Assembly (NCBI RefSeq): GCF_002813445.1
Contig: NZ_PHHD01000001.1
Span: 5,580,001 to 5,644,000 of the forward strand
Source of the DNA: Pseudomonas tolaasii NCPPB 2192
Lineage (GTDB): Bacteria > Pseudomonadota > Gammaproteobacteria > Pseudomonadales > Pseudomonadaceae
DNA length: 64,000 nucleotides
Direction: 5' to 3'
Position numbers and translations under genes: made by a program. Below the pieces are notes generated by a model. It was not told the DNA's origin, did not search any database, and saw only the letters and a list, made by a program, of their open reading frames with translations. Shown here piece by piece: positions 40,195 through 48,591 of the stretch. The first letter of the stretch is position 1; the number at the start of each line of letters is the position of its first letter.

Positions 40195-41127
40195 TCACCG
40201 CAACCGAGTGGCAGCCGCCACAATCCCAGCCGCGTCGATGTTATGCAAGGCGCGGGTCGGTTCGCGGGCGCCGGCGGCGGCGTATTCACCGTCGCCAATG
40301 CCCAGGCGGATCAGCGTAATGCCCAGCCCGGCTTCGGCCAGCACTTCGGCGACCAGGCTGCCGACCCCACCATTAATATTATGTTCTTCCACAGTGATCA
40401 CCCCGCGGGTGCCTTTCAGCGCGCTGAGCAACACATCACGCTGCAACGGGCGGATCGACGACAGGTTGATCACCTGGGCCGCAATGCCCTGTTCTGCAAG
40501 CATGGCCGCCGCATCAACGGCTTCGTGGACCACCGAGCCGAGGGCGACGATGCTGACGTCTGTGCCCTGACGCAGGATGTCCACCTGACCGGGGGTGAAT
40601 TGATAGTCGGCGCCATGCACATCGGGCAACGCCTTGCCGTCGAGCCGCACATACACCGGCCCGTCATAACGCAGCGCGTAATCCACAATCTGTCGGCATT
40701 CCCGCGCATCGGCCGGGGCGAAAATCTGCACATTGCCAAAACCGCGCATCACTGAAATATCGTCGAGGCTGTGGTGGGTACTCGCCAACGGGCCATAGCT
40801 GGTGCCCGCGTTCAGGCCGAACATCTTTACGTTGGCCCTGTTGTAGCAAACGTCGACCTTGATCTGTTCATTGGCCCGCGAGATCAGAAACGGCGCCGCG
40901 TTGCAGGTAGCTGCAATCTTGCCACCCAGCGCAAGCCCCGCAGCTACGCTGACCAAGGACTGCTCGGCAATGCCTACATTAATCAGGCGCTCGGGAAAGC
41001 GCTGGGCAAACGGGCCGATCTTCGCCGTGGAAGTGGAGTCGCTGACCACCGGCACCACGTCCAGCCCGGCATCGACCGCCGCCATAAAGGCGTCCACCAC
41101 GACGCTCGCCAGATGTTCACTCGCCAT
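40195..41127 (-). CDS. Transketolase, C-terminal subunit (split form)
   Basis: Second half of a two-gene transketolase, 310 residues. It contains the pyrimidine-binding domain (SDSTSTAKIGPFAQRFPERLINVGIAEQSLVSVAAGLAL, with the Glu that activates thiamine diphosphate) and the C-terminal domain (DVSIVALGSVVHEAVDAAAML, VINLSSIRPLQ, TVEEHNINGGVGSLVAEVL). Together with the N-terminal subunit it transfers two-carbon units between sugar phosphates. It overlaps the N-terminal gene by 11 bases and is led by GAGGAG. Such split forms often sit in dedicated catabolic operons, in addition to the housekeeping tkt. Confidence 0.92.
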   Translation of the reverse strand: MASEHLASVVVDAFMAAVDAGLDVVPVVSDSTSTAKIGPFAQRFPERLINVGIAEQSLVSVAAGLALGGKIAATCNAAPFLISRANEQIKVDVCYNRANVKMFGLNAGTSYGPLASTHHSLDDISVMRGFGNVQIFAPADARECRQIVDYALRYDGPVYVRLDGKALPDVHGADYQFTPGQVDILRQGTDVSIVALGSVVHEAVDAAAMLAEQGIAAQVINLSSIRPLQRDVLLSALKGTRGVITVEEHNINGGVGSLVAEVLAEAGLGITLIRLGIGDGEYAAAGAREPTRALHNIDAAGIVAAATRLR

Positions 41128-41953
41128 GACTCAACTCCTCCAGTGCCGCGTTGATTTCATCACCCTTGGGCACGCGGTGGTGCCACTCGGGCCGGGCTTC
41201 GATAAATGACACGCCCTTGCCTTTAACGGTGTGGGCGATCAGTACTTGGGGCGCGCCGCTGTTGGCCTGCATGCTTTCCAGGGTGCTGATCAACTGGCCC
41301 ACATCGTTGCCGTCGCACTCGCTGACCCTGAAGCCGAAGGCGGCCCATTTCACGTCGAGCGGGTCCAGCGGCATGATCTCGGCAGTCAGGCCGGCCAGTT
41401 GCAGCTTGTTCTTGTCGACAATCACAAACAGGTTATCCAGCTTGTACTTGGCCGCCGCCATCGCCGCCTCCCAGTTCGAACCTTCGGCCAGCTCGCCGTC
41501 GCCGGTCAGCACATAAATACGTTTTTTGCTGCCGGACATCTTCGCCGCCAACGCCAGCCCCACCGCCACCGGCAAACCGTGGCCAAGGGCGCCGGTGTTG
41601 AGTTCGATGCCGGGGGTTTTCTGACGCACCGGGTGGCCGGGCAGGTGGGAATTGAAATGCTGGTAAGTGGGTAACCAGTCCGTGGGGATGTAGCCCGCCT
41701 GCGCCAGGCAGCAGTACAACCCGCCCACGCCATGGCCCTTGCTCTGGATATAGATATCCCGCTCAGGGTCCTCCGTGCGTTCCGGACCGGTGTTGAGAAC
41801 ACGAAAATACAGGGTGGCAAGGATGTCGGTTTCCGACAGGTCCGCCCCGGTGTGCCCGCCTGCCGGTGAATCGGCGTTCAGGCGGATGACGTGGCGCCGG
41901 ATCAGCCGGGCCTGTTCTTTGATCTGGTGGGCGTCGTACTGGAAGGCATTCAT
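41117..41953 (-). CDS. Transketolase, N-terminal subunit (split form)
   Basis: Thiamine-diphosphate-binding half, 278 residues. Landmarks: SPAGGHTGADLSETDIL near the N-terminus, SKGHGVGGLYCCLAQAG, the GHGLPVAVGLALAAK segment, and the cofactor motif GDGELAEGSNWEA...DKNKLQ. It needs the next gene for an active site. First gene of the leftward arm (transketolase N, transketolase C, kinase), with a ribosome binding site AGGAG before the ATG. Confidence 0.92.
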   Translation of the reverse strand: MNAFQYDAHQIKEQARLIRRHVIRLNADSPAGGHTGADLSETDILATLYFRVLNTGPERTEDPERDIYIQSKGHGVGGLYCCLAQAGYIPTDWLPTYQHFNSHLPGHPVRQKTPGIELNTGALGHGLPVAVGLALAAKMSGSKKRIYVLTGDGELAEGSNWEAAMAAAKYKLDNLFVIVDKNKLQLAGLTAEIMPLDPLDVKWAAFGFRVSECDGNDVGQLISTLESMQANSGAPQVLIAHTVKGKGVSFIEARPEWHHRVPKGDEINAALEELSHGE

Positions 41954-42006
41954 GCAGCGGCTCCTGTGGGCTGACCACGTGAGGTGAAAGCGTCTAAAGC
42001 TGTGTT

Positions 42007-42020
42007 TGAATATTTATTCA
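42007..42020. promoter_or_regulatory. Candidate SorC-family operator, transketolase side
   Basis: TGAATATTTATTCA is a perfect palindrome about 55-65 bases upstream of the transketolase N start. Its 11-base core is repeated in inverted orientation at 42261-42271. Binding by the SorC-family protein is inferred from context. Confidence 0.5.
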
Positions 42021-42260
42021 GCAGTGACAATATATTTCTATTTAGACGCCGAACCTGAAGCAGGTCAAGTGAGGGATGCACTGAAAAATGAAATAAAAGT
42101 CGAAAATACCCCTCGGACAGACGGCCAAAATCCCGCTCCGGCTTATCTATCCCGTGGCTTTGCGCTGCGTGAAAACACCGATTTAGAGGCATGCATGAAA
42201 AAATCAGCGCTTGACTTTGGCAAGGTGGCACTGGAATCTGAATTAACAGTCAAGCACGCA

Positions 42261-42271
42261 TAAATATTCAT
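42261..42271. promoter_or_regulatory. Candidate SorC-family operator, importer side
   Basis: ATAAATATTCA, the exact reverse complement of the first 11 bases of the palindrome at 42007, lies about 45 bases before the permease gene. This is close enough to overlap its promoter. Confidence 0.45.
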
Positions 42272-42314
42272 GCCGTTTGAATGAACTCCAAAAAAAATAA
42301 GTCAGGAGAACAAC

Positions 42315-43322
42315 GTGGACGCCAAAGCTACTGTCCAGCACCCGGCCGAACTCAAGCCGCCTCACCGTCCGCGGCTGGTAAAACTGCTCCCCAGCAATAT
42401 CGGCGGCCCGCTGATCGGCCTTGTGCTGCTGGTGCTGGTCTTCTCCTTCAGCTCCGAATTCTTCTTCTCCTTGCGCAATGGCCTGAACATCCTCGATCAG
42501 GTCACGGTGCTGGGCATTCTGGCGATTGGCATGACGGCAGTGATCGTGATCGGCGGCATCGACCTGTCGGTCGGCTCGGTGCTGGCCTTCTCGATGATGA
42601 TGCTTGGCTGGCTGTATCAGGATCAGGCGGTGCCACTGGGCTTCGCGATTCCGATCTCGATTGCCAGCGGCATGCTCGCCGGGCTGGTGTCCGGGGGCTT
42701 GATCACCTACGCCAAGCTGCCACCGTTCATTGCCACGCTGACCATGATGTCGGTGGCCCGTGGCCTGGCGAATATCCTCACCGAAGGCCGGCAGATCGTC
42801 GGCTATCCGGACTGGTTTACCAGCCTGGCCACGGTGCGCCATTTCGGTTTCCTCTCGGCCACGGTCGGCTTGTTTCTGGTGATGCTGGTGGTGGCCTGGG
42901 TGTTCCTGCGCTTTCGTGCCGGTGGCCGCAACCTCTACGCCATGGGCGGCAGCCCGGAAGTGGCGCGCCTGTCGGGCATCAAGGTGCGCGCGATTACCTT
43001 GTGGGTGTATGCGGTCAGCGGCGCCCTCGCCGGGATCGCTGCCGTAACCCTTGCCGCGCGTCTTGATTCATCGCAACCGAGCGCCGGGCTGAGCCTGGAA
43101 CTGGACGCCATCGCCGCCGTGGTGATCGGCGGCGCCAGCCTCAGCGGCGGTGTGGGCAGCATCGGCGGCACGCTGGTCGGCGTGCTGATCATTGGCGTGT
43201 TGCGCAATGGCCTCAACCTGCTCGGCGTTTCGCCCTTCATCCAACAAGTGGTGATCGGCGTGGTCATCGCCCTCGCCGTCACCATCGACACCCTGCGACG
43301 CCGCTCCAGCACTGCCCGTTAA
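42315..43322 (+). CDS. Sugar ABC transporter permease, RbsC-like
   Basis: Inner-membrane permease of 335 residues with about ten helices (for example IGGPLIGLVLLVLVFSFSS, VLGILAIGMTAVIVIGGIDL). The DLSVGSVLA motif after the GGIDL loop is the hallmark of the RbsC/AraH/XylH class. The GTG start is supported by CAGGAG seven bases ahead. First gene of the rightward arm, followed by binding protein and ATPase. The order permease-binding protein-ATPase is less usual than ATPase-permease-binding protein. Confidence 0.92.
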   Translation: MDAKATVQHPAELKPPHRPRLVKLLPSNIGGPLIGLVLLVLVFSFSSEFFFSLRNGLNILDQVTVLGILAIGMTAVIVIGGIDLSVGSVLAFSMMMLGWLYQDQAVPLGFAIPISIASGMLAGLVSGGLITYAKLPPFIATLTMMSVARGLANILTEGRQIVGYPDWFTSLATVRHFGFLSATVGLFLVMLVVAWVFLRFRAGGRNLYAMGGSPEVARLSGIKVRAITLWVYAVSGALAGIAAVTLAARLDSSQPSAGLSLELDAIAAVVIGGASLSGGVGSIGGTLVGVLIIGVLRNGLNLLGVSPFIQQVVIGVVIALAVTIDTLRRRSSTAR

Positions 43323-43372
43323 ACCTGTTCGACAGTTGACACCCTCCAACAATAAAACCAGGAGTCACCGAC

Positions 43373-44305
43373 ATGTTCAGCCCCAAGAAACTGCTCATCG
43401 CCACCGCGCTCGCCGCCGCCACCCTCACCGCCGCCGGCACCACCTGGGCCAAGGACCTGACCATCGGCCTGGCCGTGGCGAACCTGCAGGCCGACTTCTT
43501 CAACCAGATCAAACAATCGGTGGAAGCCGAGGGCAAGGACAAGGGGATCAAGGTGATCACCGTGGACGCCCAGGGCAACTCCTCCACCCAGGTCAGCCAG
43601 ATTGAAGACCTGATCACCCGCCAGATCGATGTGCTGATCTACATCCCGGCCGGTGCCACCGCCGCCGGTGTACCGGTGAAAGCCGCCAAGGCCGCGGGTA
43701 TTCCGGTGATCGCCGTGGACCGCAACGCGCCGGATGCACCGGGCGATACCTTCATCGCCAGCGACAGCGTGGCCGGTGCCAAAACCCTGGCCGAGTACGT
43801 GGGCAAGATCACTGACGGCAAGGGCCGCATCGCGATCCTGCAAGGCCAGCTCGGCACCACACCGGAAATCGACCGCGCCAAGGGTTTCGAAGAAGGCCTA
43901 AAAGCCTTCCCGGACCTCAAGGTTGTCGCCCAACAACCGGCTGAATGGGCCCAGGATAAAGGCTTCGCCGTGGCCCAGGACCTGCTCCAGCGTGACCCGA
44001 ATATCAGCGTATTCTTCGGCCGCGCCGACGCCATGGCCCTCGGTGCCGCCCAAGCCGTGAAAGTCGGTAACCTCGATCACAATGTCGTGGTCGTCGGTTT
44101 CGACGGCGACGTGGCCGGTCTCAAGGCTGTAGAGAGCGGCGTACTGGACGCCACCATGACCCAGCAGACCCAGAAAATGGGGCGCCTGGCCGTGGCCTCG
44201 GCGATTGACCTGAAAGCCGGCAAAGCCGTACCCAAGGAGCAACTGCTGCCGACGGTGCTGACCACCAAAGAAAACGTCGCGCCGTTCCTGCAACAGCACC
44301 CGTAA
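43373..44305 (+). CDS. Sugar ABC substrate-binding protein, RbsB-like
   Basis: Periplasmic binding protein of 310 residues. Signal peptide MFSPKKLLIATALAAATLTA with a predicted cut at TWA before KDLTIGLAV. It is a Peripla_BP_4-type fold: NLQADFFNQIKQSVEAEGK, the DLITRQIDVLIYIPAG hinge region, IPVIAVDRNA (ligand-contacting Asp-Arg), GQLGTTPEIDRAKGFEEGL, and VVVVGFDGD. Binds a pentose, hexose or polyol, exact ligand unknown. The ligand-side residues VDRNAP and FFGRADAMALGA are like ribose-family proteins. Confidence 0.92.
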   Translation: MFSPKKLLIATALAAATLTAAGTTWAKDLTIGLAVANLQADFFNQIKQSVEAEGKDKGIKVITVDAQGNSSTQVSQIEDLITRQIDVLIYIPAGATAAGVPVKAAKAAGIPVIAVDRNAPDAPGDTFIASDSVAGAKTLAEYVGKITDGKGRIAILQGQLGTTPEIDRAKGFEEGLKAFPDLKVVAQQPAEWAQDKGFAVAQDLLQRDPNISVFFGRADAMALGAAQAVKVGNLDHNVVVVGFDGDVAGLKAVESGVLDATMTQQTQKMGRLAVASAIDLKAGKAVPKEQLLPTVLTTKENVAPFLQQHP

Positions 44306-44318
44306 GCCGGAGGTGATC

Positions 44319-45827
44319 ATGCGAGCAGCAGCTCTGGAAAACGCCCCCGACGCGGTGCTGTGCCTGCGCGATATCAGCAAGGCCTATGGGCCGGTGCAGG
44401 TGTTGTCGCAGGTCAATGTGGACATTCGCCCCGGTGAAGTGCTGGCCCTGCTCGGCGAGAACGGCGCCGGTAAATCCACCTTGTCGTCGATCATCGCCGG
44501 GCTGGTGCAACCGGAAACCGGGGGCAGCATGACCTGGCTGGGTGCGCCCTACGCGCCGGCTTCACCGGGGGCAGCATTGAGTGCCGGGATTGGCCTGATC
44601 CACCAGGAAATCCGCCTGCTGCCGCAATTGTCAATTGCCGAAAATATCTTTGTTGGCCGCCTGCCCATGCGTCACGGGCGGGTCGACCGCGACTACATCG
44701 AGGCCCAGGCGCAGATCCAGCTGGAGCGCCTGGGCCTTAAAGTGCCCGCCTCGCGCAAGGTCGAAGGGCTGAGCGTGGCGGCGCAGCAACTGGTGGAAAT
44801 CGCCAAGGCGCTGACCCTCAAGGCGCGTCTGTTGATTCTGGATGAACCCACCGCCGCGCTGGGTGGCGAAGAAACCGAGCTGCTGTTTCAGCAGGTTGAA
44901 CGACTCAAGGCCGAGGGTGTTTCGTTCATCTATATCAGCCATCGTCTGGAAGAAATCGCACGTATTGCCGACCGCGTACTGGTGCTGCGCGACGGGCGCC
45001 AGATTGCCCTGCATGCCACCGCGCAGGTGCCGGTGCGTGAGTTGGTGGAGCAGATGGTCGGGCGCAGTCTGGAGCGGATTTTCCCCACGCTGCAGGCGCC
45101 GAAAGACCAGGTGATGTTGCAGGTCAAAGACTTGAGTTGCCATGAGTTTGCCTTGCATGGCATCGACTTCAGCGTACGCGCCGGCGAGGTCTTCGGCATT
45201 GCCGGTGTGGTCGGTGCCGGGCGCACGGAGCTGGTGCGCACCATCGCCGGCGCGGCCCGGGACATCAGGGGCCATATGGTGCTGGATGGCGAGGTTCGCC
45301 AGTTGCGTTCGCCGTTCGAGGCGATTCAAGCCGGTGTGGTGCTGGTGCCCGAAGACCGCAAACAGCAAGGTGTGGTGGTGGAACATCGCATCGAAGACAA
45401 CCTGATTTACGGCAACACTGACCTGCTAGACAAACGCGGCTGGGTGTTCCCTGCCCCGCTGCGCGAATTCGCTCGTACCGCAGTGGCACGGCTGGGCGTG
45501 AAAGGTGCGCCGCAGTCGCGCATTTCCAGCCTGTCGGGGGGTAATCAGCAAAAGGTGATCATTGCCAAATGGCTGGCGCGCAATCCCAAGGTGTTCATTT
45601 TGGACGAGCCTACCCGTGGTATCGACGTGGGTGCACGGGCGGCGATTTATGAAGTGATCGCCGACCTTGCAGCCAAAGGGATGGCAGTGATTGTGGTGAG
45701 CTCGGACCTGGACGAAGTGCTTGGGTTGTCCCATCGGGTGATGGTGATGAGCCGGGGGCGGCAGATGGGGATTTTGGAGCGTGGCGAGGCGACACCGGTT
45801 TCGGTGATGGAAATGGCCACGGCCTAG
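44319..45827 (+). CDS. Sugar ABC transporter ATPase, RbsA-like
   Basis: Duplicated cytoplasmic ATPase of 502 residues. The first half has Walker A GENGAGKST, signature LSVAAQQLVEIAKAL and Walker B LILDEPTAAL. In the second half the P-loop is degenerate (GVVGAGRTE), while the signature SGGNQQKVIIAKWL and FILDEPTRGIDVG are intact, as in RbsA/AraG/XylG. GGAGG sits five bases before the ATG at 44319, which decides the start. It powers the RbsC-like permease upstream. Confidence 0.93.
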   Translation: MRAAALENAPDAVLCLRDISKAYGPVQVLSQVNVDIRPGEVLALLGENGAGKSTLSSIIAGLVQPETGGSMTWLGAPYAPASPGAALSAGIGLIHQEIRLLPQLSIAENIFVGRLPMRHGRVDRDYIEAQAQIQLERLGLKVPASRKVEGLSVAAQQLVEIAKALTLKARLLILDEPTAALGGEETELLFQQVERLKAEGVSFIYISHRLEEIARIADRVLVLRDGRQIALHATAQVPVRELVEQMVGRSLERIFPTLQAPKDQVMLQVKDLSCHEFALHGIDFSVRAGEVFGIAGVVGAGRTELVRTIAGAARDIRGHMVLDGEVRQLRSPFEAIQAGVVLVPEDRKQQGVVVEHRIEDNLIYGNTDLLDKRGWVFPAPLREFARTAVARLGVKGAPQSRISSLSGGNQQKVIIAKWLARNPKVFILDEPTRGIDVGARAAIYEVIADLAAKGMAVIVVSSDLDEVLGLSHRVMVMSRGRQMGILERGEATPVSVMEMATA

Positions 45828-45859
45828 TGCCCTACCCTCGCAAACAATGAAGATCCAAT

Positions 45860-45946
45860 GTGGGAGCTGGCTTGCCTGCGATAGCGGAGGGTCAGCCAAT
45901 GCAGATGTGACTGAGCTACCGCCATCGCAGGCAAGCCAGCTCCCAC
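45860..45946. repeat. REPIN inside the polyol locus
   Basis: Inverted REP pair GTGGGAGCTGGCTTGCCTGCGATAG ... CATCGCAGGCAAGCCAGCTCCCAC between the ATPase gene and the first dehydrogenase. It may partly uncouple the importer genes from the dehydrogenase-regulator-transaldolase genes. Confidence 0.9.
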
Positions 45947-45982
45947 AGGGGTTCGGTGTTATTTCAAATAATGGAGTCGTTC

Positions 45983-46747
45983 ATGCAACTTTTTAGTCTT
46001 CACGGCCAGGTAGCCTTTGTCACCGGCGCAGGCAGCGGGATTGGCCAGGCCATTGCTGTTGGATTGGCCGAAGCCGGCGCCGATGTGGGGTGTTTTGACT
46101 TGCCCGGCAGCCCCGGCATCGCCAATACGGTCGAACGTATCCAGGCCCAGGGCCGTCGTGCCCTGGCCCTGAGCGGCACTGTGACCGACCGCGCCGCCCT
46201 CGACGCCGCCGTCGCGCGCACCGAATCCGAACTCGGCGAGCTCAGCGTGGCCGTCAACTGCGCCGGCATCGCCAATGCCCAGGCCGCCGAAGACCTCGAA
46301 TTGCAACGCTGGCAAGCCACGCTCGACATCAACCTCACCGGTATTTTCCTCAGCTGCCAGGCCCAGGCTGCCGTGATGCTGCCCCGTGGCAAAGGCGCCA
46401 TCGTCAATATCGCGTCCATGTCCGGCAGCATCGTCAACCGCGGCTTGTTGCAAGCCCACTACAACACGTCCAAGGCTGGAGTGATCCACCTGAGCAAAAG
46501 CCTGGCGATGGAATGGGCCGACAAGGGCCTGCGGGTCAATTGCATCAGTCCCGGCTACACCGCCACGCCGATGAACTCGCGACCGGAAGTGGCCGACCAG
46601 GTGAAGATTTTTGAACAGACCACGCCCATGGGCCGCATGGCAGGCGTGGAGGAAATGGTGGGACCGGCGATTTTCCTGGTCAGCCAGGCCTCGTCTTTCT
46701 GCACCGGTGTCGACCTGCTGGTCGATGGCGGTTTTGTCTGCTGGTAA
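45983..46747 (+). CDS. Short-chain dehydrogenase (polyol dehydrogenase-like)
   Basis: Classical NAD(P)-dependent SDR of 254 residues. Cofactor motif TGAGSGIG (residues ~15-22), NCAG in the fold core, catalytic Ser in NIASMSGS, YNTSK with catalytic Tyr and Lys, then SPGYTATPM. The ATG at 45983 is chosen because GGAG lies six bases ahead, and upstream ATGs add residues outside the fold. The segment AHYNTSKAGVIHLSKSLAME resembles arabinitol/xylitol-type dehydrogenases, so oxidation of a pentitol to a ketopentose is the favoured guess. Substrate not proven. Confidence 0.88.
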   Translation: MQLFSLHGQVAFVTGAGSGIGQAIAVGLAEAGADVGCFDLPGSPGIANTVERIQAQGRRALALSGTVTDRAALDAAVARTESELGELSVAVNCAGIANAQAAEDLELQRWQATLDINLTGIFLSCQAQAAVMLPRGKGAIVNIASMSGSIVNRGLLQAHYNTSKAGVIHLSKSLAMEWADKGLRVNCISPGYTATPMNSRPEVADQVKIFEQTTPMGRMAGVEEMVGPAIFLVSQASSFCTGVDLLVDGGFVCW

Positions 46748-46768
46748 ACCTTATTGGAGCCCTTTGTC

Positions 46769-47569
46769 ATGTCGCAACGTTTCAGCGGTAAAACCGTGGT
46801 TATCACCGGCGCCTGCCGTGGCATAGGCGCAGGCATTGCCGAGCGCTTTGCCCAGGAAGGCGCCCACCTTGTATTGGCCTCCAATGATCTGGAACGCGTG
46901 ACCTTCACCGCCAACCAACTGGCCGAAGAATACAAGGTCGAGACCCTGGCGCTGGGCATCGATGTCACCAGTGAAAGCGACATCGAAAAGCTCTACCGCG
47001 AAGGCCATGCGCGGTTCGGCAGCATCGACGTATCGGTGCAGAACGCCGGCATCATCACCATCGACCACTACGACAAAATGCCCCGCGCCGACTTCGACAA
47101 GGTGCTGCAGGTCAATACTACCGGCGTGTGGCTCGGTTGCCGCGAAGCCGCCAAATACATGGTCAAGCAAGGCAGCGGGCGGCTGATCAACACCTCGTCC
47201 GGCCAGGGCCGCCAGGGTTTCATCTACACACCCCACTACGCCGCGAGCAAAATGGGCGTGATCGGCATCACCCAAAGCCTGGCGCTGGAACTGGCGCGGC
47301 ATAACATCACGGTTAACGCGTTTTGCCCCGGCATCATCGAGAGCGAGATGTGGGACTACAACGACCGGGTCTGGGGCGAGATTCTCAGCACCGAGGAAAA
47401 ACGCTACGGCAAGGGTGAACTGATGGCCGAATGGGTCAGGAACATCCCCCTGCGCCGCGCCGGCAAACCTTCGGATGTAGCCGGGCTGGTGGCGTTTTTG
47501 GCGTCCGATGACGCGGCTTACTTGACGGGCCAGGCAATCAATATCGACGGCGGCCTGATCATGTCGTAA
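46769..47569 (+). CDS. Short-chain dehydrogenase (sorbitol dehydrogenase/SmoS-like)
   Basis: Second SDR of the locus, 266 residues. Cofactor motif TGACRGIG, NAGI, catalytic Ser in INTSSGQ, YAASK, then CPGIIESEMW. The C-terminal insertion rich in charged residues (NDRVWGEILSTEEKRYGKGEL) and ending in DGGLIMS fits the group that includes D-sorbitol and galactitol dehydrogenases. The start at MSQRF (46769) has TTGGAG ahead. Two different SDRs in one operon suggest either two related polyols or oxidation at two carbons. Confidence 0.88.
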   Translation: MSQRFSGKTVVITGACRGIGAGIAERFAQEGAHLVLASNDLERVTFTANQLAEEYKVETLALGIDVTSESDIEKLYREGHARFGSIDVSVQNAGIITIDHYDKMPRADFDKVLQVNTTGVWLGCREAAKYMVKQGSGRLINTSSGQGRQGFIYTPHYAASKMGVIGITQSLALELARHNITVNAFCPGIIESEMWDYNDRVWGEILSTEEKRYGKGELMAEWVRNIPLRRAGKPSDVAGLVAFLASDDAAYLTGQAINIDGGLIMS

Positions 47570-47614
47570 GGGTTTGGTATCCTCACCGGCATTGATACAT
47601 CTACCGAGGCCTTC

Positions 47615-48568
47615 ATGAGCCAGATCGAAGAACAGCGCCTGATCACCAAGATCGCGAGCCTCTATTACGAAGAAGGGCTCAAGCAGTCCGAGATTTCCAC
47701 GCAGCTCGACCTTTCCCAGTCGTTTATCAGCCGCGCCCTGCGCCGGGCGCTGCAGGAAGGCGTGGTAAAGATCAGCGTGATGCGCCTGCAAGGCCTGCAC
47801 CTGGAGCTGGAAAACCAGTTGCAACGTCGCTACGGCGTGCGCCAGGTGATCGTGGTGGAAGCCACGGAGCCGGGCAATGACGAAAGCATCAAGCAGGCGA
47901 TCGGTTCGGCGGCTGCGCATTATCTGGAAACCAGCTTGTCTGCCCAGGACCATATCGGCATTTCGTCGTGGAGCAGCACCATCCGCGCCATGGTCAGTCA
48001 CTTGCACGCCCAACCCGGCAAACAAGGGGCCCAGGAAGTGGTGCAACTACTCGGTGGCGTGGGCAACAAAGGTGCCTTCGAAGCCACCCTGCTGACCCAG
48101 CGCCTGGCCACCCTGCTCAACTGCCCGGCATTTTTGCTGCCCTCGCAAAGCATCGAACAATCGGTGGAGAGCAAGCAGCGCATTGTGCAGATGGAAGAGG
48201 TCAAGGAAGTGCTGCAACGCTTTGACAGCATCACCCTGGCCATCGTCGGCATCGGTGACCTGGAACCCTCGCAACTGCTGCGCAACAGCGGCAACTATTA
48301 CACCGAAGACATGCTGCGCTTGCTGGCCGAGCGCGGCGCGGTGGGCGATATCTGCCTGCGCTACTTCGACGCCCAGGGCAACCCGGTGCTGGAAGAAGAC
48401 GAAGAGTTCGTGGTGTCGGTGGCGCTGCCCAAACTGCGCTCGATCCAGCGCGTACTCGGCCTGGCCGGCGGCCTGAACAAGGTGCAGGCGATTCGCGGTG
48501 CGCTCAAGGGCGGCTACCTCGATATCCTGATCACCGACCTCGACACCGCCCAGGCCCTGAACCACTAA
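47615..48568 (+). CDS. SorC/DeoR-type sugar-binding transcriptional regulator
   Basis: Regulator of 317 residues. The N-terminal helix-turn-helix (LKQSEISTQLDLSQSFISRALRRALQEG) is followed by a SorC sugar-phosphate sensor domain (HIGISSWSSTIRAMV, QLLGGVGNKG, LAIVGIGDLEPSQLLRNSG, GDICLRYFDAQGNPV, VLGLAGGLNKVQAIRGALKGGYLDILITD). Family members release or engage operators on binding a phosphorylated sugar. It probably senses the kinase product and acts at the divergent region 41954-42314. Co-directional with the dehydrogenases, 45 bases after the second one. Confidence 0.9.
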   Translation: MSQIEEQRLITKIASLYYEEGLKQSEISTQLDLSQSFISRALRRALQEGVVKISVMRLQGLHLELENQLQRRYGVRQVIVVEATEPGNDESIKQAIGSAAAHYLETSLSAQDHIGISSWSSTIRAMVSHLHAQPGKQGAQEVVQLLGGVGNKGAFEATLLTQRLATLLNCPAFLLPSQSIEQSVESKQRIVQMEEVKEVLQRFDSITLAIVGIGDLEPSQLLRNSGNYYTEDMLRLLAERGAVGDICLRYFDAQGNPVLEEDEEFVVSVALPKLRSIQRVLGLAGGLNKVQAIRGALKGGYLDILITDLDTAQALNH

Positions 48569-48591
48569 CCCCTTTCAGGAGGCTGCCGCCC

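Larger units (their letters stand above)
41954..42314. promoter_or_regulatory. Divergent promoter region of the polyol locus
   Basis: A 361-base gap serving the leftward transketolase-kinase operon and the rightward ABC importer. It is AT-rich near both ends. TGAATATTTATTCA (42007-42020) is a perfect 14-base palindrome. The 11-base part TGAATATTTAT recurs exactly, inverted, as ATAAATATTCA at 42261-42271 near the importer gene. GCGTCTAAA (41990-41998) and TTTAGACGC (42041-42049) form a further 9-bp inverted repeat bracketing the palindrome. These are candidate operators for the SorC-family regulator of the locus. No convincing gene was seen between. Confidence 0.6.

Noticed and set aside
41117..41953. 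The two short transketolase genes considered as a frameshifted single gene
   Set aside because: Each has its own ribosome binding site and a complete domain. The 11-base overlap matches the known two-subunit transketolase arrangement.
42006..42263. An 85-codon frame inside the divergent polyol promoter region
   Set aside because: It runs through the candidate operators, has no ribosome binding site and no recognisable family. Its composition follows the AT-rich gap.
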